From Echinicola shivajiensis (GTDB lineage Bacteria; Bacteroidota; Bacteroidia; Cytophagales; Cyclobacteriaceae): a stretch of DNA of 64,000 nucleotides. The stretch covers positions 496,001 to 560,000 of the forward strand of contig NZ_JAHHZM010000001.1 in NCBI RefSeq assembly GCF_018642165.1, read 5' to 3'. The notes beneath the pieces were generated by a model, which saw only the letters and a list, made by a program, of their open reading frames with translations, was not told the origin of the DNA and made no database searches. Shown here piece by piece: positions 53,590 to 63,498 of the stretch (within the stretch, counting starts at the first letter, position 1; every line of letters begins with the position of its first letter). A program made the position numbers and the translations under genes.

Positions 53590-56040
53590 TTAAATCCTAA
53601 ACAATGAAAGGATTTTCCCCAGCCAACCGGACTTTGCAGGCTTGCCTTCTTCCTCATAATAATTTCCCGTATACTTATTTTTTCTGATATAGGAATAATT
53701 ATAGCCATACCCATAATTATAGCCACCAAAGTCATAAACATCACCTCCAGCTTTCAAACCATTAAACACACAATAGAAATTCCTTATTTGGTCGTTGGCA
53801 TAAAGGTCATTGATCATCAAAAGGTATTTCTTATGGGTGTAATCCTGCCTTACTATATAGAGGTTTACATCGGAAAACCTCAATAAATCCATGGTTTCAG
53901 ACACCAAAGCCAATGGCGGGGTATCCATTATGATTACATCGAAATCCTTTTCAAGTTCAATGATCAAATCCTCCAATTTAGATTTCAACAAAAGTTCAGA
54001 CGGATTTGGCGGAACAGGTCCAGAAGGAACAAAATACAAATTATCATATTTGGTTGCCTGGACGATATCCTCCTTGGTAGCTTTATCCACAAGATAGGAT
54101 GATAAACCCTTCCGGTTACTAACCCCTACATATTGAGAAATCCTTGGTTTCCTTAGATCCATTCCAAGAATAACGGTTTTCTTCCCACTGAGGGCCATCG
54201 CCGAGGCCAAGTTCAAACTCACAAAGGTTTTTCCTTCTCCAGAAATACTAGAGGTCACCAAAATCCGCTTACATTTCTTTTCACTAGCGATATAAAAAAG
54301 AGCTGACCTCAAAGATCTAAAGGACTCTGAAACAATAGCCTTAGGATATTCCGCCACCAACATATTTGTATCTTTCTCGCTAAAACCGATGGTTCCCAGC
54401 AATGGAATCCTGATGGAGTTTTTAAGCTGTATTTGGTCCATTATCCTATTGTTCAGATAATGGTATAGTAAGAGTAAACCAAGGGGAATAAAAAAACCCA
54501 AACCGAAGGCCAATCCATAATTTTGAGATTTTTGAGGAAATATTAAATTACCTCTTCTAGCATAATCCACAATAGAATTGTCTGATACATTGGAAGCCTT
54601 GGCAATCCCTGCTTCAGCGCGCTTTTCCAACAAGTAGTTATACAGATTTTCCCTAAGTTTATATTCTCTGTAAATATTGGTATAGTTAGATTCCGCTTGG
54701 GGAAGTTTAGAAAACTCTTGATCAAGTTCCGCAAGTTTTGCTTTAGCAGTTGCCTTTTTCTCTTCCGTATTAGTTACCAGGTTGCGAATATTTTCATAGA
54801 TATTCTCTCTCAGTCTTTCAATCTGCTTATCCAGCTTTAGCACATCTGGATGGTTTTCATTAACTGCAGACAATAGCTTCCTTCTTTCCATTGAAAGATC
54901 CATCAATGTCTGTGTCATTCCACTCAGCAAACCATCATTGATCCCCATCATGGAAGGAGCAAGGACCTCGCTATAATCGCTAGACCTGTCGTCCAGGTAT
55001 TTTTTCAATGATCTAAAATAACCCAACTCAAATTCCAACTCCTGAATATGTTCTTCCAAAAGATGAATCTTCCCCAGCACACCTCCAAACTCCGAATTGA
55101 CATCCAGCAATTGGTTATCCACCTTAAAATCCAACATCCTTTGCTCTACTGACCTAAGTGAATCCTCCACAATATACATCTGGTCATCGATGAACTTAAG
55201 CGTGTTTTCGGACATAAGATTCTTTTCCTTAAGATCATGTTCAATATAAGAATCCATCAGTGCATTCACGTAATCCCTTCCCTTCTCGACAATGGTAGAA
55301 ACCAAAGTCACCCTCAATACAGAACCGTAATTATTCTGAGGCCTTACAGAAACAGCATTGGCATAATGATCGATCAAGGAAGTTGGATTATGAATAACAA
55401 AAGAAAGTTTCTCTCCTATTCTCAAAGGACGTAACTCCTCTATCCAAAACTTTGATCGATTGGACGCTATAACTTCATCAAATCGATAGGATTTATCTAA
55501 TATTTCTTCATCAAAAGGGCCTCTTGCCTTAGCTGAAAAATAATTTACCCAACTCTTTTCTTCTTTATTTAGAACAAATTCGTTTTCAGCAACTTTGGTA
55601 AGCTGTATCAAACTATTTTCCTGCTGTATATGATTCCAATCCACATGAACCTTAATAGGGGATTTATCATATAATTCTACCTCTTTAATATTGGTCGATG
55701 CAAAATAGCTCACATCAAAATGTAGCTTTTTTAATGCCTCCGCTGCCAAATTCTTAGAGGTAAAAACCAAAATGTCATTTTCCAGGTTATTCATTCCAGA
55801 AAATATATTAGACCTATCCAAGATCCTCACCTCAGGCGAGGAATTTCGCTTGATCAAAATACTCCCTTGGACTTCATATCGCTCCACAGTATACCTGTGA
55901 TATAAAAAGACCAAAGTCAAAGCAATCGCAATACTTAAAACATACAAAGGCCAATACCTGGAATACTTGATCAGGTAATACTTTATATCAATTGGTTTGA
56001 CCTCTTCTTCAAACTTCGATATGTCTTGTTGGTCTATCAT
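53590..56040 (-). CDS. Wzc-like polysaccharide co-polymerase and tyrosine autokinase
   Basis: Inner-membrane protein that controls exopolysaccharide chain length and export. 816 residues. N-terminal Wzz domain with a membrane helix (about 29-47), a large periplasmic coiled-coil part (about 260-420) with the GNVR region, and a second helix near 495-515. The cytoplasmic BY-kinase has Walker A SISGEGKT (598-605), Walker A' VILGMDLRKPR (Asp628) and Walker B IIMDTPP (Asp706). Ten tyrosines cluster at 769-795, the autophosphorylation tail. It follows wza with a 2-base gap. Confidence 0.94.
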   Translation of the reverse strand: MIDQQDISKFEEEVKPIDIKYYLIKYSRYWPLYVLSIAIALTLVFLYHRYTVERYEVQGSILIKRNSSPEVRILDRSNIFSGMNNLENDILVFTSKNLAAEALKKLHFDVSYFASTNIKEVELYDKSPIKVHVDWNHIQQENSLIQLTKVAENEFVLNKEEKSWVNYFSAKARGPFDEEILDKSYRFDEVIASNRSKFWIEELRPLRIGEKLSFVIHNPTSLIDHYANAVSVRPQNNYGSVLRVTLVSTIVEKGRDYVNALMDSYIEHDLKEKNLMSENTLKFIDDQMYIVEDSLRSVEQRMLDFKVDNQLLDVNSEFGGVLGKIHLLEEHIQELEFELGYFRSLKKYLDDRSSDYSEVLAPSMMGINDGLLSGMTQTLMDLSMERRKLLSAVNENHPDVLKLDKQIERLRENIYENIRNLVTNTEEKKATAKAKLAELDQEFSKLPQAESNYTNIYREYKLRENLYNYLLEKRAEAGIAKASNVSDNSIVDYARRGNLIFPQKSQNYGLAFGLGFFIPLGLLLLYHYLNNRIMDQIQLKNSIRIPLLGTIGFSEKDTNMLVAEYPKAIVSESFRSLRSALFYIASEKKCKRILVTSSISGEGKTFVSLNLASAMALSGKKTVILGMDLRKPRISQYVGVSNRKGLSSYLVDKATKEDIVQATKYDNLYFVPSGPVPPNPSELLLKSKLEDLIIELEKDFDVIIMDTPPLALVSETMDLLRFSDVNLYIVRQDYTHKKYLLMINDLYANDQIRNFYCVFNGLKAGGDVYDFGGYNYGYGYNYSYIRKNKYTGNYYEEEGKPAKSGWLGKILSLFRI

Positions 56041-56042
56041 AC

Positions 56043-56840
56043 TTATTTAGTCAACGCTACAAAAAACAGCACAGAAGTGATTAATCCAATTGTTAATTGT
56101 AATGCAGTGGTCAGGTTATTGGCATCCCCAACCTGTCTAATACTCATTGGCTGTAAATAAAGGATATCATTAGGCTGTATGAAATAAAAGGATGATGCCA
56201 ATAACGCCCTATCATTCAGGTTTATTTGATGAATCTTTACTCCTCCATCATATTGCCTGATTAAATATAGTTCATTCTTTTTGGCCAAAATATTACTTTC
56301 CCCCGCCATGGCCAAAGCATCAAATATCGTAGCCCTGTTCTTCATAATCACCTTTGTACCTGAGCTAGAGAATTCCCCCAATGTGGTAAAGCGAATCCCC
56401 CCAGTTCTCAAGCGCACATATACTTCCTCTTTGAAATACATGTTAATCTCTTCTTCAACTTTTTTCCTAGCCTGCTCCTCAGTTAATCCACTTATTTTTA
56501 TCTGTCCCAATTTAGGAATACGTACCATCCCATTCTTATCCAAACTATAACCTGTAAAATAAAAAATATCGCCTCCTCCACTGGCTCCTCCACCTCTGGC
56601 ACTACGGGATCCCTGATATTCAAACACCTTAGTAAGCTCCTCATCTGAAGAAGCAAAATCGATATCTACCACATCATACGGCTGTAAAATATATTCGTAA
56701 TCTACTTCAGCGTAAGGAATAAACTCTTCCAATTCAATAGGTTCATTTCCTGGCAAATTTTGCAAATAATTTAATCGCTTGTTACTTACACATGAAGACA
56801 GGGAAACAAATACGATTAAAACAAGTAGAAAATATTTCAT
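56043..56840 (-). CDS. Wza-like polysaccharide export lipoprotein
   Basis: Outer-membrane polysaccharide export protein. 265 residues with a lipoprotein signal (lipobox LSSC, Cys17). The Poly_export domain starts at YILQPYDVVDIDF; SLDKNGMVRIPKLGQIKISGLTEEQA is the conserved core, followed by a SLBB-like segment. A Gly/Ser/Arg-rich insert lies near residues 77-90. A C-terminal hydrophobic helix (about 243-262) is present, as in Bacteroidota homologues. Paired with Wzc directly downstream. Confidence 0.92.
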   Translation of the reverse strand: MKYFLLVLIVFVSLSSCVSNKRLNYLQNLPGNEPIELEEFIPYAEVDYEYILQPYDVVDIDFASSDEELTKVFEYQGSRSARGGGASGGGDIFYFTGYSLDKNGMVRIPKLGQIKISGLTEEQARKKVEEEINMYFKEEVYVRLRTGGIRFTTLGEFSSSGTKVIMKNRATIFDALAMAGESNILAKKNELYLIRQYDGGVKIHQINLNDRALLASSFYFIQPNDILYLQPMSIRQVGDANNLTTALQLTIGLITSVLFFVALTK

Positions 56841-56960
56841 TCAGTCCAATTTGAGATTAAGCATTATCCAAATATACTATAATATCTAAGTTTTGGAAAT
56901 CTAAAAAATACCTTAAAAATAAACTCACTGCAGTATTTCAACAATGAACAAATAAAATAC

Positions 56961-57008
56961 AAAAAAGAAAGGCCAAAGTTCATTTCAGTTAAAATTCACT
57001 TTGGCCTT
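56961..57008 (-). terminator. Terminator after rfbB
   Basis: Stem AAGGCCAAAGT / ACTTTGGCCTT (11 bp) with a long AT loop; on the minus strand a T-run follows. It separates rfbB from wza-wzc, so wza probably has its own promoter in 56841-56960. Confidence 0.8.
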
Positions 57009-57027
57009 ATTGTCTTAGCATTAATGC

Positions 57028-58077
57028 TTAGGATGCATAATGCTTATTATAGTATTTCTGATAATCTCCAGAAGTCACATGCTCCAACCACTCTTCATTC
57101 TCTAAGTACCAATCCACGGTTTTCTCTATCCCTTCCTCAAACTGTAAGGAAGGTTTCCAGCCTAGCTCCTTTTCTAGTTTAGTAGCATCAATGGCATACC
57201 TCATATCATGCCCCGCTCGGTCTTTAACAAAAGTGATTAATCGAGCAGATTCACCTTCCTCCCTGCCCAGCTTCCTGTCCATGATTTCACAAAGTAACTT
57301 AACAATATTGATATTCTGCCATTCATTCCAACCTCCAATATTGTAGGTTTCTCCCGCTTTCCCTTTATGAAATATTTTATCGATGGCATGAGCATGATCA
57401 ATCACATATAGCCAATCACGCACATTTTCACCTTTTCCATAAATTGGTAGGGGCTTTTTGTTTTTGATATTGTGAATACATAAAGGAATCAATTTTTCAG
57501 GAAATTGATTTGGTCCATAGTTATTTGAACAATTACTGATAACTGTTCTTAAACCATAAGTATTTGCATAAGCCCTCACAAAATGATCGGAAGAAGCCTT
57601 GGATGCTGAATAAGGAGATTGGGGATCATAAGATGTGGTTTCTTCAAAATAGCCACCATCATCTAATGAACCGTAAACCTCATCAGTGGAAACATGATAA
57701 AAAAGATGAGGTTCATATTTCTGCCAATAGTTCTTGGCAACATTAAGTAAGTTAACGGTTCCTATTACATTGGTTTTAACAAATGCCAAGGGATCAGTAA
57801 TAGACCTGTCCACATGGGATTCCGCAGCTAAATGAACGACATCTGTGATTTCATGTTTTTCAAAAACTTCCTTCAAAGCATTCTCATCCAAAAGATCTAC
57901 TTTTTCGAAAGCATAATTATCAGCATTTTCTACTTCCTTGAGGTTCTCTAAATTACCTGCATAAGTAAGACAGTCTAGATTGACAATTTTATACTTAGGA
58001 TATTTTGAGACAAATAATTTTACTACATGGCTTCCTATGAAGCCTGCTCCTCCGGTAATTAAAATTGATTTTTGCAT
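57028..58077 (-). CDS. rfbB: dTDP-glucose 4,6-dehydratase
   Basis: Second step of dTDP-rhamnose synthesis, acting on the RfbA product. 349 residues, extended SDR fold. NAD-binding GGAGFIGS (8-15), the HLAAESHVDRSI segment, STDEVYGSL with the catalytic Asp/Glu, and SPYSASKASSDH (Tyr and Lys) are present, and NNYGPNQFPEKLIPL is specific for this family. rfbA is 33 kb away. Confidence 0.96.
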   Translation of the reverse strand: MQKSILITGGAGFIGSHVVKLFVSKYPKYKIVNLDCLTYAGNLENLKEVENADNYAFEKVDLLDENALKEVFEKHEITDVVHLAAESHVDRSITDPLAFVKTNVIGTVNLLNVAKNYWQKYEPHLFYHVSTDEVYGSLDDGGYFEETTSYDPQSPYSASKASSDHFVRAYANTYGLRTVISNCSNNYGPNQFPEKLIPLCIHNIKNKKPLPIYGKGENVRDWLYVIDHAHAIDKIFHKGKAGETYNIGGWNEWQNINIVKLLCEIMDRKLGREEGESARLITFVKDRAGHDMRYAIDATKLEKELGWKPSLQFEEGIEKTVDWYLENEEWLEHVTSGDYQKYYNKHYAS

Positions 58078-58185
58078 TTGTATATTTTGTACTGAAGCCC
58101 CCAGAGATCTTCGGGGACTTGATTTCCCAAACAGGCATGTAAAGTTAATGCTACAAAGGGCAATTACATAATTTACCCTGTAAAA

Positions 58186-59217
58186 CTAAATCCCATAATA
58201 ATCCTTGTACCAGGACACAAAAGAAGCAACTCCTTGTTCAATAGCAGTATTGGGCTGATAACCTGTATCATTTGCCAGGTCAGACACATCCGCATAAGTC
58301 CTTGGAACGTCCCCTGCCTGCATTGGCTGCATATCCAAAACGGCCTTTTTCCCCAGGTCATTTTCAATGGCCCTAATGAAATCCATTAAGTTAACTGATT
58401 TGGAATTCCCTATATTATAAATTTTGTAAGGAGCCTTTGAAAATCCAGAATCGGTCACTGCTTCAGGTGCCTTCAATGATACCCTGTAGACTCCCTCAAC
58501 TATATCGTCTATATAGGTAAAGTCTCTTTGCATTTTGCCTTGATTAAATACCTTTAAAGGCTTTCCTTTCACAATGGCATCTGTAAACAAAAACATCGCC
58601 ATATCTGGCCTTCCCCAAGGTCCATAAACTGTGAAAAATCTTAAACCAGTAGTAGGTATGCCATAAAGGTGACTATAGGTATGCGCCATCAATTCATTAG
58701 ATTTCTTTGTGGCCGCATAAAGACTAACAGGGTGATCTACATTATCTGAAGTAGAAAAAGGAATCTTTTTATTGGCTCCATAAACAGAGCTTGAAGATGC
58801 ATATATCAAGTGTTTAACTGGAAAATGCCGGCAGGCTTCCAGTATATTAATAAATCCTACAATATTGGCATCAATATAAGCCTTTGGGTTTTCTATGGAA
58901 TAGCGGACCCCGGCTTGCGCTGCCAAATTAACCACCACATCAAACTTCTCCTTTTCAAAAAGTTGCATTAGTCCATCGTAGTCCTCAAGCTTCATTTTAT
59001 AAAAAGAAAATCCGGATGAAGATTTTATAGCCTCTCCATTGTCTCTTTTGACTTGAATAATATCCAGATTTAAATCCTTAAGTCTTCCGTACTTTAGGTT
59101 AACATCATAATAATCATTGATACTATCCAGACCAACTACCTCATGTCCTTCATTCAAAAGTCTTTTTGCCAGGGCATGGCCGATAAATCCAGCAGCACCT
59201 GTTACCAAAAATTTCAT
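58186..59217 (-). CDS. UDP-glucuronate 4-epimerase-like sugar epimerase
   Basis: Extended SDR NAD-dependent epimerase of nucleotide sugars. 343 residues. NAD motif GAAGFIG (7-13), GLDSINDYYDVNLKYGRL, NLAAQAGVRYSIENP, SSSVYGANKKIPF and SLYAATKKSNE (catalytic Tyr and Lys) are all as in UDP-glucuronate 4-epimerases, and RFFTVYGPWGRPDMA is typical of that group. Substrate inferred, not proven. It lies upstream of rfbB with 108 bases between and is likely part of the surface-polysaccharide group. Confidence 0.9.
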   Translation of the reverse strand: MKFLVTGAAGFIGHALAKRLLNEGHEVVGLDSINDYYDVNLKYGRLKDLNLDIIQVKRDNGEAIKSSSGFSFYKMKLEDYDGLMQLFEKEKFDVVVNLAAQAGVRYSIENPKAYIDANIVGFINILEACRHFPVKHLIYASSSSVYGANKKIPFSTSDNVDHPVSLYAATKKSNELMAHTYSHLYGIPTTGLRFFTVYGPWGRPDMAMFLFTDAIVKGKPLKVFNQGKMQRDFTYIDDIVEGVYRVSLKAPEAVTDSGFSKAPYKIYNIGNSKSVNLMDFIRAIENDLGKKAVLDMQPMQAGDVPRTYADVSDLANDTGYQPNTAIEQGVASFVSWYKDYYGI

Positions 59218-59375
59218 AGGCGATTTATGTTTTGCATTCTTTTTCCAATTTCAAATTTAGGCCATTTATTACTATCCATATTGCCAATATTCATAAATGG
59301 CAATTAAAAGCTTTAAATAAAAAACATGTTCTTTATTCCCCCTTTTTACAATATACAAGAAATTCAACAAGTTAA

Positions 59376-59409
59376 ACCAAAAAAATCGCACTGAACCAGT
59401 GCGATTTTT
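59376..59409 (-). terminator. Terminator after the PorP/SprF gene
   Basis: Perfect 13-bp stem (AAAAATCGCACTG / CAGTGCGATTTTT) with an AAC loop, 28 bases after the stop of the PorP/SprF gene on the minus strand. Confidence 0.92.
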
Positions 59410-59437
59410 CATTTATTAATTGAGGAAAATCAAGTGA

Positions 59438-60385
59438 CTACCAAATTCCCAAAGCTCCTTTCTTGCCTTTTTCAAACAAGCTAAAAGAAGCCATGAATTC
59501 ATGTGTACTTCCGTACATTTTAGAATTTCTTTTAGTGGACATTTCATATACATATCCTACTCTAAAGCGATCAAACATAAATCCAGCCTGAAGGTTTGTT
59601 GCGTAATCTACTCTGTGCCCTACACCCAACCATACTTTCTCCATCATCACCGCCTTTACATTAAATTCCTGATGAAAAGGCAAATCTCTTTGCATTCTAT
59701 AAAGCATATTCCCTACTAAACCTACATTTGGGCTGACCATACCTCGGAAACCTGCTTGAAAATTTGAGATCGGTGATCTCGCATTATAAAAATTATCTCC
59801 ACTTGAGATTTTTCCGCTACTGACATTTTGAAGGGAATAAGACAAGTAATATTGTTTACTAATCAAACTTACCCCCAGATTAAAATCAAATGCTTTATTC
59901 TCCGCGAATCCCCCCATGTACCTTGAGAGACTTGGGTCATTCTCTTGTTCTGGAGAAAGCTTGGTTCCATCCAATTCAGTATTCAGGTATTTCACTCCGG
60001 CACCTAAACCTAACATATGATTCTCGGTAATTCTTACTCTATTGGTATAATTCAACAATATTTCGGTCTCAGAAAACGGCCCATGTTGATCAAACAATAC
60101 TACCAAGCCAGCTGCATTCCTACCTATTATCCCTACACTATCCACCTTTCTCAATTGAGAAAAATCTCCTTCTACACTTCCCAAAATAGTTTTTGGTGCA
60201 CCCGGCAAACCTCCCCACTGATTCCGAACAATGCTTTGCGCTACACTCCCCTCATGTGCTACCAAACTAGGGTTATAGTAACTTTTAAAATTACTGAAAT
60301 GACTGATGTATTTTCTACTTTGTGCATGCGTAACACCCAGCGCAAGTGGAAACAAAACGGTCAATATGATTAATATCTTTTTCAT
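59438..60385 (-). CDS. PorP/SprF-family type IX secretion membrane protein
   Basis: 315 residues with a signal peptide (hydrophobic 4-18, end near THAQS). The mature start, SHFSNFKSYYNPSLVAHEG followed by RNQWGGLPGAPKT, is the signature of the PorP/SprF family, outer-membrane barrels that work with T9SS. The body alternates beta-strands (VGLVGNMLYRMQRDLPFHQEFN). It directly follows the giant T9SS cargo gene (26 bases), the usual SprB-SprF arrangement in which the partner helps secrete or anchor that one cargo. Confidence 0.93.
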   Translation of the reverse strand: MKKILIILTVLFPLALGVTHAQSRKYISHFSNFKSYYNPSLVAHEGSVAQSIVRNQWGGLPGAPKTILGSVEGDFSQLRKVDSVGIIGRNAAGLVVLFDQHGPFSETEILLNYTNRVRITENHMLGLGAGVKYLNTELDGTKLSPEQENDPSLSRYMGGFAENKAFDFNLGVSLISKQYYLSYSLQNVSSGKISSGDNFYNARSPISNFQAGFRGMVSPNVGLVGNMLYRMQRDLPFHQEFNVKAVMMEKVWLGVGHRVDYATNLQAGFMFDRFRVGYVYEMSTKRNSKMYGSTHEFMASFSLFEKGKKGALGIW

Positions 60386-60411
60386 CTTTTTTCTTTTTTC
60401 AATGGCACTGG

Positions 60412-63400
60412 TTAATTCCTAATCAAAGTCACAACACCTCTTCTCTTTTGACCATCACTACCTATTTCAATTATAAAATAGTAACTACCTACAGGTAAGT
60501 CCACTCCTTCATATTTTCCATCCCATCTTTCTGCAGGATCAAAAGTCACAAAGACCATTTTACCGCTTCGCTCAAAGACCATTACCTTAACTGCCTCATA
60601 GAATTGAAGGGCAGAAATACCCCATTCATCATTAATACCATCTCCATTTGGAGTAAATACGTTTGGAATATTCAAGTCATCTAAAGCTGGCTTGGTCCTA
60701 TTGATCACGAAGGTTTTGGCAATGGTATTTCCTAATCTATCAGTACTTGTCACTGTAATAGTGTATTCACTTTGCCCCTCAGGCATATTTTCTGGATCAT
60801 AGAAAAGTCGATCACCTAAAATATAGAAATATTGCTCATCGGGATTATCACCAGATAAGTCATAAGTATGGACATCGTCATCTGGGTCAACTGTAGTAAG
60901 TGTTCCCAGTGGTGCTTCCGGATTGTCCTCTACTGAAAATTCATCATCACTTAATTCAATATCAGTTGGCAACTCTTTTTCCAAAACCATGATAATTAGA
61001 CTTGGCTGCAAATTTCTAGCATTGTCCATATCACCAAAAAGCACCAATTCTCCTGAATTTGTATACATCCCAGGAACTATTCCGTCATAACTCGACAAGT
61101 CCCAATTTACATCCAGCATCACAATTTCACCTGAAAGCAATTCAACTTCTATTTGCTCAGGAAGCGGTAATTCCTCTATGGTTGTTCCCCAACTGACTGT
61201 AATGATTTCAGGATCTTCAATATTTTCAATAATCTGGCTCTTTAAAGTGATCGTAAATACTGCTTCTTGAACATTTCCACTAGTATCTTCCGCCTGTACT
61301 TTAATTTCAATCGGTTCATTATAACCACTTAGAACTGTTCCAGATGCAGGTAATTGGGAATAACTGGTCACACTACAGTTATCCGTGATTTCAAATTCCG
61401 GGGTCACATCAGTCAAAACATACTCGCCCGAAGAGTCAACGTACACATCAATATTCCCTTCTATTCCGGAAATTTCAGGTGCAAGCGCATCCATTACATT
61501 TATTGAAACCTCATGTTCTGTCACTTCTCCATTTGGAGCTGTACTGGTTAAAGTAATGGTTTGTGCTCCAATATCTGAGCAGGTAAATACACTTTTGCTC
61601 AACTCAAAGCTATAATCCTCCATGGTGTAGCAACCGCCAGAAAAACCAGTAACCACATCGGAATAAGTGATTTCAACCTGACCTTCCGCGTCTAGTTCCA
61701 ATTCCAAATCTTGGATGATCAATTCTGGAGTTTCATTACTAACTATAGTCAAAACAAGTTCAATAGTAGTAGCATTGCCTGCCAAATCCGTTGCAGTTAA
61801 GGCCAAATCATTTTCTCCTACATTTTCACAAGAAAAACTAGTTTCACTCAGCAGTAGCTCTATCTCATCTGTGGCAGTAAAATTATCTGTAACAGCCTCT
61901 ATTAACATTGCAGGCGTTACGGCCACAGTTCCATCTTCAGCTAAAGCCACTTCAATATTTTTCCCAGTCAGTACAGGTCCGGTCTTATCAATTTGTAATG
62001 CAAATTCCGCACTTGGTTCACTTTCATTACAAGACTCGTCAACGGCCGAAACTGTTATAGAATAATTCCCTTCAGCCAAATCCAATCCACTAATATCTAA
62101 TTGCCAGTTCCCATCTGTATCTGCATCTGTTTGGCCAACCTCATCATTATTGATCATTACTTTAACCGTCACTCCTTCGCTTGCCGAACCAGCAATGCTT
62201 AACCCATTTGTGTTGGTAATTCCATCTGCTGAATCAACTCCTGAATCTGGAGTCGCTGCAGTTACAGTTGGAACTGCCGGTGCAGTGCCATCTATTGTAA
62301 TATTGTTTCCTCCCTTTACTTCGGTTTTGGTCAAGGTTAAATCCGTTAAAGAATTATCAGCCCTGTCTAAGATCATGGCATCACCTAGCGCTAGCCCTAC
62401 TATCTCAATCCCATCTGCCTCAGCATCACCTGAAGCTATATTATAGGTGAAAACCAATAATTGAGCATTACTTTCTTCCGCCACATAATTGGCTATTCGA
62501 TTTCCTGAATCCATTGTAAACACCAAGGTCAAGCCTTCACCCTCTATGTTAATATCTTCACTTATAGTTAAGCTGAACTTTAATGTGTTTTCACCACAAA
62601 CAGCATAACTACCATCAGCCGGCAAGGTCAAATCAATCACATATGGACGAACACCATCTACTTTAATTCCGGAAGGATCAGGAAAACTTCCAATGGTCAA
62701 ATCTGCTAGTTCCCCAATACTATCTTTTATGCTTGCTCCATCGAGTAGTAATTCGGTATTAATTTCAATCCCATCATCATCTACATCCCCCTCTACTACT
62801 GTGTAAGTAAACTTTAACTCAGTAGAACCTGAGCCTGAACCATATAAAAACTTCACTTCCTCTCCCCCTAGATTAACCAAAAAGTAAGGATTACCATCAG
62901 AAACAAATACCGGCCTATTAAAAATCAAACTAATTTCAATAACCTCCCCAATACCATACCATCCATCATCTGAAATCTCCACATTGGTAATCACAGCTTG
63001 TACGTTCTTAATTCGGATAATCCTAGTTTTACTATCACTTAAATTACCTTCTTCATCATATATAGTGAATTGGATTAGTCTATCATCAATATTAGGAACA
63101 CCCGACACATTATTATAAGTAAGCTGCTTTAGGATTTCCTGATATAGCTCAAAACTTGCCAGTCCCTCAATAGTCAATTCTCCTTTGGTAAAATCATAAT
63201 TTACGATAAGTCCATTATCTTCAGCCAAATCAACAACCTCAGGGCTTATAGTAATAAACTCATTACCTCCATCAGGTCTGTTCGACAACTTCACTACGGC
63301 CTTTGAAGCCAAATCAGAATCTTCATCCGTAGCGGTCACTCCAGAATCGATGATTACGGCACCCTTGCCTGGTTCAAACTCAGTATACCCCGGCGTTGTG

Positions 63401-63498
63401 GAAATTACAGGCAACTCCCCCGCCTCTGCATATACCATTGGGCAGAACCAAAGCATGATGACAAATCCCAAAATAATTGAAAGTAGATTTCTTTTCAT
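60412..63498 (-). CDS. Large T9SS type B cargo protein with Ig-like and cadherin-like domains
   Basis: 1028 residues with a signal peptide (hydrophobic 5-24). Repeated beta-sandwich domains follow: an N-terminal pair near 30-280, a bacterial Ig-like domain (VPTVTAATPDSGVDS start, about 410-510), HYR-like domains rich in Cys (about 515-760) and a cadherin-like domain (SVEDNPEAPLGTL, about 858-930). The last 90 residues are the gliding-motility-associated C-terminal domain (PNVFTPNGDGIND at about 944, ending RGVVTLIRN), the type B T9SS sorting signal. It is a surface or secreted adhesin-like protein, paired with the PorP/SprF gene downstream. Confidence 0.92.
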   Translation of the reverse strand: MKRNLLSIILGFVIMLWFCPMVYAEAGELPVISTTPGYTEFEPGKGAVIIDSGVTATDEDSDLASKAVVKLSNRPDGGNEFITISPEVVDLAEDNGLIVNYDFTKGELTIEGLASFELYQEILKQLTYNNVSGVPNIDDRLIQFTIYDEEGNLSDSKTRIIRIKNVQAVITNVEISDDGWYGIGEVIEISLIFNRPVFVSDGNPYFLVNLGGEEVKFLYGSGSGSTELKFTYTVVEGDVDDDGIEINTELLLDGASIKDSIGELADLTIGSFPDPSGIKVDGVRPYVIDLTLPADGSYAVCGENTLKFSLTISEDINIEGEGLTLVFTMDSGNRIANYVAEESNAQLLVFTYNIASGDAEADGIEIVGLALGDAMILDRADNSLTDLTLTKTEVKGGNNITIDGTAPAVPTVTAATPDSGVDSADGITNTNGLSIAGSASEGVTVKVMINNDEVGQTDADTDGNWQLDISGLDLAEGNYSITVSAVDESCNESEPSAEFALQIDKTGPVLTGKNIEVALAEDGTVAVTPAMLIEAVTDNFTATDEIELLLSETSFSCENVGENDLALTATDLAGNATTIELVLTIVSNETPELIIQDLELELDAEGQVEITYSDVVTGFSGGCYTMEDYSFELSKSVFTCSDIGAQTITLTSTAPNGEVTEHEVSINVMDALAPEISGIEGNIDVYVDSSGEYVLTDVTPEFEITDNCSVTSYSQLPASGTVLSGYNEPIEIKVQAEDTSGNVQEAVFTITLKSQIIENIEDPEIITVSWGTTIEELPLPEQIEVELLSGEIVMLDVNWDLSSYDGIVPGMYTNSGELVLFGDMDNARNLQPSLIIMVLEKELPTDIELSDDEFSVEDNPEAPLGTLTTVDPDDDVHTYDLSGDNPDEQYFYILGDRLFYDPENMPEGQSEYTITVTSTDRLGNTIAKTFVINRTKPALDDLNIPNVFTPNGDGINDEWGISALQFYEAVKVMVFERSGKMVFVTFDPAERWDGKYEGVDLPVGSYYFIIEIGSDGQKRRGVVTLIRN

